A stretch of DNA of 64,000 nucleotides from Escarpia spicata (lineage: Eukaryota; Annelida; Polychaeta; Sabellida; Siboglinidae). The position numbers and the translations under genes are program-made. Positions 1 to 11,879 of the stretch are shown one piece after another. The notes beneath the pieces are model-generated. The model worked only from the letters and a program-made list of their open reading frames with translations, made no database searches and had not been told where the DNA came from. Every line of letters begins with the position of its first letter. Positions within the stretch are counted from its first letter, which is position 1. The stretch lies in assembly GCA_963995525.1 (NCBI GenBank), contig OZ023213.1, positions 20,099,051 through 20,163,050 of the forward strand, in the 5' to 3' direction.

Positions 1-237
1 AAAATTAAGGAAACAGAATGGATATGAAAGCATGTGTGCGATTATGCAATTGCACCTGCATTCCCGTATTGGGCAGAGCGTATTGTACGTATCTAGATAT
101 ATTAATGATAATATGTTAACTTACTTTTCTGTATATAATAATACATATTAGTTAGAATTGGGCGATATTATGACGTTTCGTTCAACTAGTTTCGTTTAGA
201 TTATTGCTGTCATCGTAACTATGCTGCAGTTGCTCTG

Positions 238-448
238 GATACGTAGATTTGCAGCAGTAGTTCTGGAAAGTTAGATATGGCGCGGTTGTTACAGAAAGGT
301 AGATATGGCGCGGTTGTTACAGAAACGTAGATATGCCGCAGATGTTCTGGGTGCGTAGATATGATGCAGTTGCTCTGAGTCTAAATATGTCAACATGCAG
401 CAGTTGAATGCAGATATTCCGCAGTTGTTCTAGATACAAAATATGCCG
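238..448. repeat. Degenerate minisatellite, about 28-bp unit
   Basis: Seven or so imperfect units resembling GTAGATATGGCGCGGTTGTT follow one another with a period near 28 bp. The two units at about 276-330 are almost identical and the outer ones are diverged. The array stops just before a plausible splice acceptor at 461, so it may lie in an intron. Confidence 0.75.
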
Positions 449-461
449 CATGTCCCCGCAG

Positions 462-678
462 GATCCGACACAGGCTGACGTCGTCACGATACTGCTGCAA
501 CCAAGGCTTCTTGTTCAAGATCATCGGCAGTCTTCACGTGTGCATCAAGAAAGGTGAGAATGAGGTTGAAAAAATGCGTACTTGACTTTAACAAGGTAGA
601 AGAAATTTCGAATATTTCTTTTGATTATTTTCAGACGACGCGAACTGCAGTTGCCCATTTGAACGACTTGCCACTTGA
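462..678 (+). CDS. Candidate 3' exons of a small cysteine-rich host protein
   Basis: Two segments have correct splice signals and compatible phases. Exon 462-553 follows CCCCGCAG and ends before GTGAGAA. Exon 635-678 follows a pyrimidine-rich stretch ending TTTTCAG and ends with an in-frame TGA. The reading frame crosses the junction (one base left over plus two). The peptide has five cysteines, including an adjacent pair and a CxC near the end. No family was recognised and the upstream exons lie outside the window. Evidence is only splice signals and phase, so this could be chance. Confidence 0.3.
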
Positions 679-1402
679 GTAAACGTATGTGCTGGCCAAC
701 ATGAACGTATTGTTTATATTGGCCATCACAATTCGTTATTCTTTAATACAAATGGCTACGGTGATAATCTACTTTAAACTTTAATATTTAATATGTCATA
801 ATTCATTCTAAGTCTAAACGCAAATATTTCATAAAACTATAAATGTTGAAATGATGTATGTTCCAGACTGTAATTATTTACTACAACGTATATTTATGAT
901 AAATGGGCAAGCGTTACAAGTGACACACGAGATTTGACTTGAACATAGAGGTCAATGATTTGATACTTTGAGACTTGGATCGAACCACAGTACTCATATT
1001 AACCATAATCGCAGTGCGTAGCGTTGTTAATACTTTAATATGTTATTATTTTTATTTCCGTAAAATTGAAGCGTAACTGCAACGTGTTTGATTGTGTGTG
1101 CAACTTGACATGTGACTTGATCAGCGACACCAAACGATGTTACAGGGAATTAAAAAAGATGACTCGATATTTGACAAGACTTGGATTTCAATATAATTAT
1201 ACTTGACTTAAGGTGTAAGAGCAGATTTGACTTGCCAGTTTACGAATGCCAGTAAGTCTAATTTCTCAAGACTTGAAATGCAGTCGTAATACAGAACATT
1301 GGGAATGCGAGAGAGTTTAAAATTACCCTAACGACAGTGATATTATAATATTTATTTAATCGTAATACTTTAGACACATTTCTAATGACGTCATGTCTAC
1401 AG

Positions 1403-1980
1403 GCGGCAACATCTGCGGTGGATTCTTTATGAATGGACCCAAATACACCGCTTGCACTTTCCGGTAAGTTCTGGGTGACGATAATAATAATATTATTATA
1501 ATTATTAACGAAAGCGAAACCAAAAAAGCGGTGTTTTATTTATTTCGACTTCTTTATTGGATATATATATATATATATGCTAAAAGTAAACTCGTTTTAA
1601 ATCAATACATATACATATATTATATATATAAATACATATACATATATATATTTATATATATATTGTGAAAGTGTATACATATATATGTATATATATATAT
1701 ATATATACATACACTTTCACAATATTCGGTAAATGTCCACTTGTTTCAAATCGTTGTTTAAATTTCTGTGTCGTTTTCGCAAAAAGACACAGAAAGCAGA
1801 GCAAGATCAGTGAAGGAAAAGAAAACAAGATAACATAATTGGATGATCAGAATCGAGGCCAGCTTCACCCCTGACATACATCGAAACAAGAGGAGAACAA
1901 CAACTATATCATACACACACACACGCACACGCACACGCACACGCACACGCACACGCACACGCACACGCACACGCACACGC

Positions 1981-2017
<37 letters not shown>

Positions 2018-2636
2018 GTTTTATAAGACAAATATTGATTAATTTGACTTACTCCTTCATTTTTAGGGGCCGGAAATTCTGCTCACTCCGTTACAAGCTG
2101 GTCGGCTCTACGTGTTACAAAAGTATGTATACGATTGTTCTTACCTAACGTAAACACATCCGTGATTACACTGTTACATTAAACTGTATGGTAATTAAGT
2201 TAGATACGTATGGCTCGGTTTGGCGCACACATGGGTTGTTATCGGAGAAACACTCTATCCTCAAGCCTGAATATGCGTATGACGTTACTGTGATAACAGG
2301 TAAAGTTTGATGTTTGATGATACACACCGCGCAAAACCATATTTTGCAATATATAATATATATTACCTCAAAACAGTCATCGCCATGACATATCTTGGTA
2401 CGGTATGCAGGCCAGGAAATACTGATCTTTTCCGCCTATTTTATGAAGAGCAAGCATGAAACATGTATATACATTAATGCTAAATGCTAACATTTGTCTT
2501 TTACAGAGTAATCGGAGAGAAGGTGAACTCTGGAGTGGCCATAGACGCGTTGACGCCATGGGGGACCATTTGCGCTTCACTCGTTACACACCGTTGTAGT
2601 CACTTTGAAATAAACTCATTTAAACTACTGCTGTAA
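1403..2636 (+). CDS. Candidate exons of a second small cysteine-rich host protein
   Basis: Exon 1403-1463 (after CTACAG, before GTAAGT) and exon 2067-2122 (after TTTTTAG, before GTATGT) join in a consistent phase and encode short Cys-containing modules. A third segment starts at 2507 or 2509 after a pyrimidine tract and TTACAG. With the first AG the frame stops at once (TAA at 2509-2511); with the second it runs to TAA at 2634-2636. AATAAA at 2609-2614 could be the polyadenylation signal. The pattern (G-S/T...C-Y/I-K) resembles the exon at 462-553, suggesting tandem paralogues. Function unknown; transcript data would be needed. Confidence 0.3.
1560..1725. repeat. TA-rich tract with an imperfect palindrome
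   Basis: Alternating TA/CATATA sequence. From about 1660 to 1725 the arms AATATTGTGAAAGTGTA and its reverse complement flank a TA-rich loop, so the DNA could form a long hairpin. It looks like the centre of a small palindromic repeat and has no coding content. Confidence 0.7.
1910..2013. repeat. (CA)n/(CACACG)n microsatellite
   Basis: Uninterrupted ACACGC hexamers pass into pure (AC)n. Open frames here are low-complexity Thr-Arg or Val-Arg repeats and are not genes. Confidence 0.95.
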
Positions 2637-2639
2637 TTC

Positions 2640-3537
2640 GTGTGCGCATGTTGCTTGTGGGCGTGTTGGCGTGTGAGTGTGTTTATGCCGGTGTGCGTCC
2701 GTTCGTTTGAGTGTGCGCGTGCGTGTATGGGTGTATGCGTACTGCACGAGTGGCATGTGTGAAGGTTGACAGCGCTAGAGTGAAAAACACAACTTCGCCC
2801 CCACCTCCGACACGTTAGGTGTTTCCTCTCGAGTCTACTGTATCGGCCATGTTATTGTGCAATATGAAAATGACATGCATGATATAAAACTGATAATGCA
2901 ATAGATCTATGTCGGAACGAGGGTGGTTTGGAGGCTGAGTCCCCAATTATTGAGAACGTTGGGCTTTATAACTAACTTTGACATTATTCTCCCAGCACTG
3001 CGAAAAAAACCACTACTTCTATCGAAATAAGACAAAAAGGCGAAACATGTCCAATCCGGCAATGCTACCCACCCCCGATCTGCGAGAAATGTGCAAGACT
3101 ATTTCCTCGTGTTGCAAAGCAACTGGTTATGTTCATGTTACTGATATTTTGCTTCATTCTAGTAAAACGAAAAATTACATCATCGTTTTATTTCAAAGAA
3201 ACCAACAATCAATTTCTGACGACTGAATCGCTTTCGTCTTTTCTGGTAGCGTCGTTTCCTCGCATTCAGTAAACTGGAACACACAAATAATGACAATTAT
3301 TATCAACACTTAATTGTCCTCGTGGTTCATCATTGAGTCGAAAACGTGCTAACTTTAGACGTAGCAATCTGGACACCAGTTGTTTTACGGGTGTTGTAAT
3401 TAGTTTTATGCCAAGTTCCAGTTCCATCATATTTCTGACTTCCCATATGTCATATATCAGATGGTAGGCTAATAGATGTTTTAAACACATTTACGAAATT
3501 GCTGTTACCACCCCGTGATATCCACACCCCTACAATA

Positions 3538-3540
<3 letters not shown>
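2640..3540. other. Stretch without a recognisable gene
   Basis: AT-rich, with a GTGTGCG-rich tract near 2640-2750. Short open frames show no domain, codon structure or splice context that I can support. Confidence 0.5.

Positions 3541-3592
<52 letters not shown>
3541..3592. repeat. (TA)n microsatellite
   Basis: About 25 uninterrupted TA units. The stretch from 3593 to 4400 contains nothing else that I can assign. Confidence 0.95.
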
Positions 3593-3595
<3 letters not shown>

Positions 3596-4400
3596 AACCA
3601 ATCATCGTATACCTCGAAGTAGCATAAATGCACGTATGTTGTGTGATTTACATTACGCAATGTGTACAAGTGAACGCCTGTCAAGATTTAACTAACTCTA
3701 ATAGGATTGCCACATGTACATATTATACAACCGGAGTTTAAGCACCACTCCGCTCTTCTTCGCTGTCGGCTCGACTCATGACATCGGAAAACAGGGGGTT
3801 GGTTTCTGGTCAATTTGTCGCGAAACTGGAAGCGTCACGGCGTTTGCTGCTAGCCCCAGCGGACCGGAACTTACTCTGGACGGTGAGGTTGTTCAGCCAG
3901 TCGAAGAAATAGACTAGTATCAGCCATTAGAGTCAATGAGTTATAGGGCCGATGACGTTATGGATGTGCTGGACGGTGATAGTCCAGGAGTTTTATGGCC
4001 AAAATAGGGTCATATTGGAACAAGTTGCAACAGAAGCAATTTTTGCAGTTTTGATAGCAGGCGTATATCCTAGATAACACCTCAAAAGTCTTCGCTTCTA
4101 AAAACTGGGGAACATTGTCAAAATTACCTTTATGTTGGGGGCCCCTCAGTAGCGTTTTCCTGCGCGATTTCGTCACGATTTTACTATCGGGAAAAAAAAT
4201 TAACACGATAATGTTTCTGTAAACCCCAAACTATTAAAATGGGTGTTTGTAAATATGCACATATGATCAGAAACCATAACAACATGTACAGACATTAAAA
4301 TATTTTAATTTTGAATAACTTTTTCTAAGAAATTATTTCTTCGTATCACAGAAATTGCACCACTAGTTGGACTTACATCTCCAGTTTGTCTTCCATATAG

Positions 4401-4757
4401 CATGATTATTCTCTGCATATAAGTACGTCAATATCATGAACATCAATCGTATATGGAACATAAAACGAATACATTTAATAGTGGAACAATGCGCTTAATA
4501 ATAATTATAATGAGCCAATGATGTAAGGTCAAAACATAAATGCATTAATCTAGCCCAAAGGCTTAATTATAGTAAAATTGTCATATTAACTCTTAACTTA
4601 CATGATTTTTACTCTGTATATAATATATAAGTGTGCTACTGTCGCGAGCATCAATTGTATAGGTAACATAATACAAATACATTTAATTGGGGAACATCGT
4701 GTATAACAAACATTTGATATAAGGTCAAACGTAAACACGTGAATCTTTCCTAATGGG
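4401..4757. repeat. Two diverged direct repeat units, period about 200 bp
   Basis: Units at about 4401-4564 and 4601-4757 share, in order, CATGATTxTT, a GAACATCAATxGTAT-like block, ATACATTTAAT, GGAACA, ATGTAAGGTCAAA-like and a GGCTT end. They are old copies of one repeat family, possibly a MITE. No coding content. Confidence 0.6.
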
Positions 4758-4799
4758 CTTCTGTGCTCTACAGCCAGCACTGGGGTGTGTGCGTCTTTC

Positions 4800-6946
4800 A
4801 TGTCGCGATGCTGTCTTGATTTGGTCATGTCCTTGTGTTGTTCACTTGTGTTTAACTCCAATCAGTTCTTGCATTGAGCTGTTGATCACTGCACAGGCTG
4901 GGATGGACAGCAGCCAGGTCAGTCGTTGCTGCTCGGTCATCCCTCTTCCCCTCGTCAGTCCCCCCATTATCTTCATGCTGCATGAGTACTTGTTCAATCA
5001 TGAGGTCCATTGACAAACCCGCCCAGGCGCGGTTCGTCTGGCAACATGAAATCCTGAGACAAAGCTGTTGTGTACACCAGGATGTTCCTTCTGTAAGCTG
5101 AATATGGCTTGCAAGTAAAGCCTGGTTGAATTAGCATACAAAGAATGCCCTGAGGCAGCCAGATAAGGTAGCATCTCCGACACAGCTTCAATATGTAGAT
5201 ACCAGTTTCCCATGCCTTTATGAATTTCCGAAGAATCCGGACCATATTCATATACTGTAGCCACAGCTGTGCTGTGCGGTCATTCAACAAACACAAAATG
5301 TGTTGACACAACTGGCGTGCCACAACAAGTAAGTCTGGATGGACTTCACCGTCGGCTGCTAATGCAATTTCACCTGTTGGATCAACATCGTGTGGCTTGA
5401 GAAGGGGGACCTCTAAGGAGTTGGACAGTATGAGCCCATTCAGAACTGCATCTAACATCAGGTGTGCACGTATTGCTCTTGAAATGGCCTTTCCTGTCAG
5501 GATGTGTTCCACCGCTTTTGATGCATAGATCAACTTTAGCAACTCCTTCAAACCCGATCCAGCCACCAGGTGACCTGTGCTTCCAAGAAAGCTCATCTCC
5601 ACGTGGAAAGCACCCAATCTAAGCACTATGCGTCGCAGTGGGCTTCCACCAGGTTAAGAAAGTATGATTGATAATGCTCTCCACCATAATGGCTGGCCAA
5701 CGGTTACGATAGCTGGCATACTATGACGTTGGGCATGTTGGGCGACGTAGATGAGGTTGGAGTAGATGCACGTGGTGTCGCTTGAGCTCATGTCGATCAT
5801 AGGTAGAAACACGACATATGACTTAGGTGGATGGGCACCGTTATGGATAATTTGCATTTGTCCAGACCACGAGGGTCTTGATGGTCCGAACAGTAGCGAC
5901 GTTTTCCACAGAGTATCTAAATTTGGATCCTGGACTGTCTGCGTAGTCACAGTCTGGTACGTCAGCTCTGCCAAAGCCCGGTTGTCTACTTGGTGATATT
6001 GGATGTGTATATGCCCATTTGTCGACATATATCCTACTCACTTGGACTCTAGGGATTGGGCGACTCGTTTTTGTTCCTGATGTGAAATATGTCATTCTCA
6101 TCTAGAGTCTTGATGTTGTGATCGACGTTATCAGCTGCATACTGAACAAACTATTTGGTGTAGTTGGGTATGTCACTGCTTTGATCTACAGCCGCATTCT
6201 TTCCAAACCGTTTGACCTCTTTGTACGAATTGCAGAATCCGTTATTATGAAGCGAGTCAATGAGAGATGCAAAATGATGGTGTAATTAGGGTAATCACCC
6301 GGGTTCGCGCTGCTTGCATGATGGCTTATCCAATGGATGCCACCTTTATACCAACTTCTTCAAACTAGAAGGTAAGTAGCTGAGACATGCTACTTCAGAT
6401 TCGATTTCATTTGACGCTGGGTACGATTCATATGATGTGTCTAGTGTCTACTGCCTTGATGTCCTCCCGGATGAACTTTGCAGCAGCCTGCATTATGCGG
6501 ATTCTCTCGCTCTTTGGATCATCCGATTGACTAGCAGGAAACTCAAGCAGTACATTGTCAGTCGCCTGCCGCATCGTCACCACATTTGATTTGTGATTTA
6601 TAGAAGAGATAATCACTTGGTCACCAAAATGTTCCCTCAGTCTAGCCTTCATATATTTTACGGAATATGGCTCAGTGTTAGATCCTGTCAGGTACTCGGC
6701 CATTTTGTTAACCAAATCTGATACAGTTGTTTGTTCGTCGTCGTTATCTTGCAGAAATTGAATGATCTGAAAAAATGCTTCAGCTTTGACTTCACAGACA
6801 AGACGGCCTGTGTTTGTTGATTTGCTTGGTCTCCCTTCAGCTGTTTCTGGACGTCTTCATCACGCACAAACATTTGAGGGAAGTTGACGTTGCTTGTTTG
6901 GTGATATACGGCATCAGCTGCAGGCAGATCACCGCTCAGTGATTGT
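4800..6946 (-). pseudogene. Decayed multicopy invertebrate gene, C-terminal part
   Basis: Minus-strand frames read in order as one protein, broken by frameshifts and stops. They include DLPAADAVYHQ near 6925, KARLREHFGDQVIIS near 6630, an F-H-x3-S-F-x-G-S segment near 5600, and a GNWYLHIEAVSEMLPYLAASGH block near 5200. I recognise this order from a large family of uncharacterised proteins present in many copies in invertebrate genomes, often around transposable elements; its function is not known. The N-terminal part lies beyond the LINE inserted at 6947-8995. Identification is from memory of the family, not a search. Confidence 0.6.
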
Positions 6947-8995
6947 AAGACCACACACGCCGTGGTATAACGATGGCATACGATCGCAAAAATGTGTTAG
7001 ACGACAACTGGAAAGAACATGGAGAAAATCTGGACTGGAGTCTGACAGGCTTGCCTACTGCCTTCAGCGCCAGCTCGTCTCTTCGTCTGTGCACCGTGCA
7101 AAACTTGAATACCACACGAATCAAATTACTGATGCATCTGGTGACCAGAAGCAGCTGTTCAAGATTGTTGCCAAGCTCCTACACACTGATAATGGCACAC
7201 CACTACCGCCAGGTGACTCGTCTGACACACTGGCAATGCGGTTCTCGGATTTCTTCTCAGAAAAGATTTCGAAAATTCGGTCTGAACTGAATCAGAATGT
7301 CATCATTGTAAATATCTCTGCTGAGGATGCACCGCAGACATGTCTGCTGACTGCATTTGAGCCAGCCACTGAGGCTGAAATTGGAATGTTGTTGAAGTCA
7401 TCGCCAGTGAAATCTTGTGAACTTGACCCCATTCCGACATGGCTTCTTAGAGACTGTGCGCACGATGTTGTACCTGTGCTCATGACAATTGTTAACCTGT
7501 CTCTGAGAACGGGGGTAATGCCTTCACACTTGAAGGAAGCACACATCAGGCCAGTACTCAAGAAACCAAATCTAGACAAAACTGTCTTGAATAACTACCG
7601 ACCCGTGTCAAATCTACCCTATCTATCGAAGACAATAGAACGTGTCGTTGCTGCGAGATTGTCAGCTCACATGTCAGAGCACAATCTCTGTGAGCCCAGT
7701 CAGTCAGCGTACAAGCCGAATCACAGCGTTGAGACGGCCCTTGTCTGTGTGCAGAATCACATCCTGCACGCAATGGACAATCAGAATGTTGTCATCATGG
7801 TTCTCCTGGATCTATCGGCTGCGTTTGACACCGTCGACCATGAAGTGATGTTGCATAGACTCTCGCATGATATCGGAGTGGTCCAAGATGCACTGGACTG
7901 GTTTAAGTCATACCTGAGAGACAGAGTCCAGTCAGTCCACATTCATGGTGCTACATCGCCTGCTCGTCCTCTGGTATACGGGGTACCACAAGGCTCCGTG
8001 CTGGGTCCTCAGCTGTTCTCCATCTATGTAGCACCAGTTGCTAAGATTATTCGCAAGTACAATTTGATGTATCATTTCTACGCGGATGATACTCAAATCT
8101 ACATTCCAGTGAAACCCCACCAAGAGAACATTGCTGCGGCTGTCGTCCGTATTGAAGAATGTGTAGCTGAGATCAGGACGTGGATGATGACAAACTTTTT
8201 AAAGTTGAATGACTCAAAGACAGAAGTCATCGTGTTCGGCTCTGCGCAACAACTAAGAAAAATTGAGCTGCGCACACTATGCATTGGAGACTGTTTGGTC
8301 ACTGTAACTCAGAATGTACGGAATCTTGGTGTACAGTTCGATGCCGAGATGAAGATGGAGACGCACGTGACCGCTGTCTGTAAATCTGCAATTTTCCATC
8401 TCCGAAATATTGCAAGAATAAGACGTTATCTAACACCTGCAGCGACAGAACAAGTCATACATGCGTTTGTTACCAGCAGACTTGACGTTGGCAATGCATT
8501 ACTCCACCGACTGCCTGTGAAACAACTAGAACGGTTGCAGAGAGTACAGAACTGGGCGGCTCGCCTTGTCGACGGCGCCAGGAAGTTCTGTCATGTCACA
8601 CCTCTATTGATCAAGCTGCACTGGCTGCCGATACCAGTTAGAGTAGAGTATAAGATACTTCTACTCACGCACCGAGCACTGACTGGCTGTGCACCACAGT
8701 ATATCACCAAATGTTTGAACAGACGTCAGCCAACTCGATTGTTGCGCTCCAGTGAACACAATCATTTATGTGTACCACGTGCAACGCGTCGCTGGGGTGA
8801 TAGATCCTTTTGCGTGGCAGCCCCAACACTGTGGAACTTGCTGCCGCAAAAGTTGACTGCAACAACAATGACAAACACTGATTTTAAATCAAACCTTAAG
8901 ACTTACCTGTTTTCCCGAACATTCTGTACTGCGCCGTGAGCAACGATTGTTGGAACGGCGCAATATAAATGTCACGATTTGATTTGATTTGATCA
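6947..8995 (+). mobile_element. 5'-truncated L2/CR1-like LINE with nearly complete reverse transcriptase
   Basis: The open frame runs to the stop at 8939 (681 codons from 6894; the element itself begins near 6947). It carries the region before the RT (R-P-x-x-P-W-Y), RT core motifs NYRPVSNLP, LLDLSAAFDTVDH, GVPQGSVLGP and FYADDTQIY (catalytic YADD), then the thumb and a C-terminal block ending in WNLLP. The endonuclease is missing, so this is a typical 5' truncation. The 3' end is a short ATTTG tandem (8971-8992), as in L2/CR1 tails. It lies antisense inside the multicopy gene at 4800-9340. The long intact RT frame suggests a fairly recent insertion. Confidence 0.85.
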
Positions 8996-9340
8996 TGCAC
9001 AGCGAGCAACCAATCCAAGCATCTCTTATTGTAGACCATTGTTCCAGCAATGCTTCCTTGCATTCTCTTGTAGCCACAGTATACACATCTCCTTGTCGTT
9101 TCCTTCTGTCAAAACATACTGTCGTCCCACAGAATAAGCAATCAGTTTTGAAGTTAAACGTCTGCTCTGCTGATCGCAGCAACGAAGTCTGGATATTTTG
9201 TCTGGGTTTCTCATAATGTCTAGTGGATTGGGCAAAAGGGAAACTGTTGCTTGGTCATTATTTAGGGGTTTCTGGCAGAACACACAGGAATCCGTTTCTG
9301 GTTCTGCTATACTTCAAGCAACAACGAGATCATCTGAAAA
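8996..9340 (-). pseudogene. Decayed multicopy invertebrate gene, N-terminal part
   Basis: Continuation of the gene at 4800-6946 on the other side of the LINE. Frames read CVFCQKPLN near 9280, then FNFKTDCLFCGTTV and RDAW near 9060-9150. The paired CxxC motifs suggest a zinc-binding N-terminus. A frameshift separates the two blocks, and a pyrimidine tract plus CAG at about 9335 could be a splice acceptor. Confidence 0.55.
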
Positions 9341-10269
9341 AACAACAAATATGTTTATACAAATGTTGTATATATGTTATCAATTATTAATATACATTAT
9401 GTATAGTATATACATATATTATTACTTTGTAGTATACTATTACATGCAAACGTTCAGCGTGACGACATAGCGCAAAACCCGGAACCCATATTCGATAACC
9501 CTTTATTATCGCTCATTTTGTTGATCATACTTTGCAAATATGTATAAACACTTGTACGTTGTTGCTATTCGTTAATACGATATCACGAGATAATGTGTTT
9601 AAATCGATTTGACTAAACATAAATAATTTAATTGAAGCGTGGGCGCCTACTTAAAACGTGAACGTACCGTTATACAATCCTGCTTACTTTTGAGCGTCTT
9701 CGCGTGGGTTCTCTGGGTTGATCCTGCAGATGGCACCTTTGTAGTGTGTTTAGATATATTCATATGTATATTATGAATACCCAGTTTGAATCACCATTGT
9801 GATATATGCAATGGGCCGAATTGGCATCATTAGTTACGATATTGTATGTATTGATATCTGGGCCGAACAGGAGTTCCGGTTTCAGTTCCAGTTGGTTGGC
9901 TAATAAAAATCGTTAAATGTCGGTCACACGCTTCGTAATGTAACACAAGACAGTCACATATACAACAACCATGAAATTGAATAGAGGCTATATCGAATTT
10001 TAGCAAAATATGCACTTTCAAATATATGTATTAATGCTGTTTAACATGGGGTAAATGGGAAATGTTGATTCCTCGTTTTAAGTCACTTCCCCAATTTTCA
10101 TCGCTGAAGACATTTTCATAATTTCATAGGTTACTTTAAATGTAACCAAAACAGTTGAAATTGCTTCTGTTGCAATTTGTTCCAGGTACAATCATAAAAG
10201 TCCTGAACTTTGAGTTTCCACCCCAGTCAACAAGTTACAATGTCATAAACCGGCCACTGGGGGCAATAT
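9341..10269. other. Stretch without a recognisable gene
   Basis: AT-rich DNA with ATATATGTAT-type simple sequence. No frame, domain or repeat boundary that I can support. Confidence 0.5.
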
Positions 10270-11510
10270 TCTTATTGAAATGAAGCAAGAGATTTGGAAG
10301 GGAGACTTCATTAATCTCCACATGTTGCTAAACGATCAAAATCTAGAGGAATACCAAAACCAGCTATTATCGCTGGAAATTACCAATATTGGTTCCCAAC
10401 AGTCTTTGACCATGGCAAAAGCCAGTTCCAGTACACCAATTACATCATATATCCAGTGGTTATCTGCATTTACCATTCTCGAATTTCCAATCATCCCCTT
10501 GCTTTACTACCTAAACATGACCTAGGTAAATTCAGGCTGATTCATGATTTATCCTTCCCACGAGATGGCTCCATAAATTTCTATACATCTAAAGTATTCA
10601 CTACTGTTCAATATGAAACCTTAGACAGAATTGTAGAACTTGTGCAAGAATGTGGACAGGGTTGTCTCATCGCTAAGGCGGACATTAAACATGCGTTCCG
10701 GCTAATACCAGTTAAATTTTGAGATTACCATCTGTTGGTCATGACCAGTAAAAGGGTAATTCTATCATTACCAATGGGTTCTGCGATTAACTGTCAGACA
10801 TTCGAGTGTTTCAGTCGGGCAGTGCAATGCAGTGCAATGGATGCTACAGCACCACTTTACTGTTAGAAGTGTTACACATTTGCTCGACGATTTCGTATAT
10901 TTGTGAATGCAAATGAATCTGTCTGTCTCCATTACCTTCAGTCTTTCGAGCAGCTGTCGGAGAATCTAGGTATCCTTCTCAACAAGGAAAATATATGTCT
11001 GCCCTCGACCTGCCAGACTGTGTATGGCACTGAGATTGACACCCAAAAGTTGGAGCCCGGTGGACAAGGTTGCAAAGGCAACTACGTTAATGAATTGTCT
11101 AGCGAGGCGTCGTATAATCACTTTGTGGGACAAATAATTACTCATAGGTTTTCTACAATGTTGCTGACTCGCTATATCGTGCGGAAGAGGATTTTTCATA
11201 AGTTAGTTGAGGCAAAGCGTGCAGTAAGGTGGGTAGATGCCGAACCAACAGTAATGCCACTGCCATTGAGGCCCAAAATGCTGCTAGATTAGAACGCAAT
11301 GTAATTAGATCATCGATGGCACCAACTATGCGAGCTTCATACCGTTGCAGTCTCGGTAGGCTCAAACAATTATCTTGAATTGAGTGCACCCAGTACCAAA
11401 ACAATGCCTCTGTCACACGCCCATCTTGCAGCATCAACCATTGTAACTGCCGTTTCAGCAATAACTTTCAGTCATAAGATAGCGGACAGTTTTTTATTTT
11501 AAGCTTTTGA
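10270..11510 (+). mobile_element. Fragment of a DIRS-like (tyrosine recombinase) retrotransposon
   Basis: Frames on the plus strand match, in order, a pre-RT segment (EIWKGDFINL), an RT of the DIRS/Gypsy type (KFRLIHDLSFP, then AKADIKHAFRLIPV), an RNase H-side segment (LNKENICLP), and at about 11400-11470 an LAASTIVTAVSAITFSHKI stretch that resembles the N-terminal core-binding part of a tyrosine recombinase. Several stops and frameshifts break it and the catalytic recombinase domain is missing. The RT plus recombinase order is what points to DIRS rather than Gypsy. Confidence 0.6.
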
Positions 11511-11548
11511 TCGGGGTTCAAAAGAAGGCGGGGTCAGTAGACCCAAGG

Positions 11549-11819
11549 TTTGTGGGCTTGGCTATAGATCGCACGTTACTCGTGCATTGTGTTCTGTTCG
11601 TTATGTCTGCGTATATTCATCACTCTGTTATGAGTCCACATATTGGGTGGTGACAATAGCATTCCTCCCTGGCATGCTCAGCCGGTGCTGAGTGTCAGGT
11701 TTGTTGGCTTGTCTATATATCGCATGTTGCTCATGTATTGTGGTCTGTTAGGTAGTTCGGCGAATATTTATCACTGTGTTATGAGTCAAATAGTGTGAGG
11801 TAACAATGGCATTCCCCTA
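11549..11819. repeat. Two diverged 121-bp direct repeats
   Basis: Units 11549-11669 and 11699-11819 both start GTTTGTxGGCTTG and end with a CAATxGCATTCC block, with TATCACTxTGTTATGAGTC in the middle. The spacing is 150 bp. They lie just downstream of the DIRS-like fragment, so they may be its terminal or internal repeats. Confidence 0.65.
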
Positions 11820-11879
11820 TATATATATATATATCTGCATATATATATTTTAATGTTTTTAAATTTAATTAATATTCTA

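Noticed and set aside
1758..2148. Frames with Val-Arg or Thr-Arg repeats
   Set aside because: Translation of the CACACG microsatellite.
10456..10722. Gypsy-type LTR retrotransposon
   Set aside because: The RT motif alone is ambiguous, but the recombinase-like stretch downstream and lack of LTRs favour DIRS.
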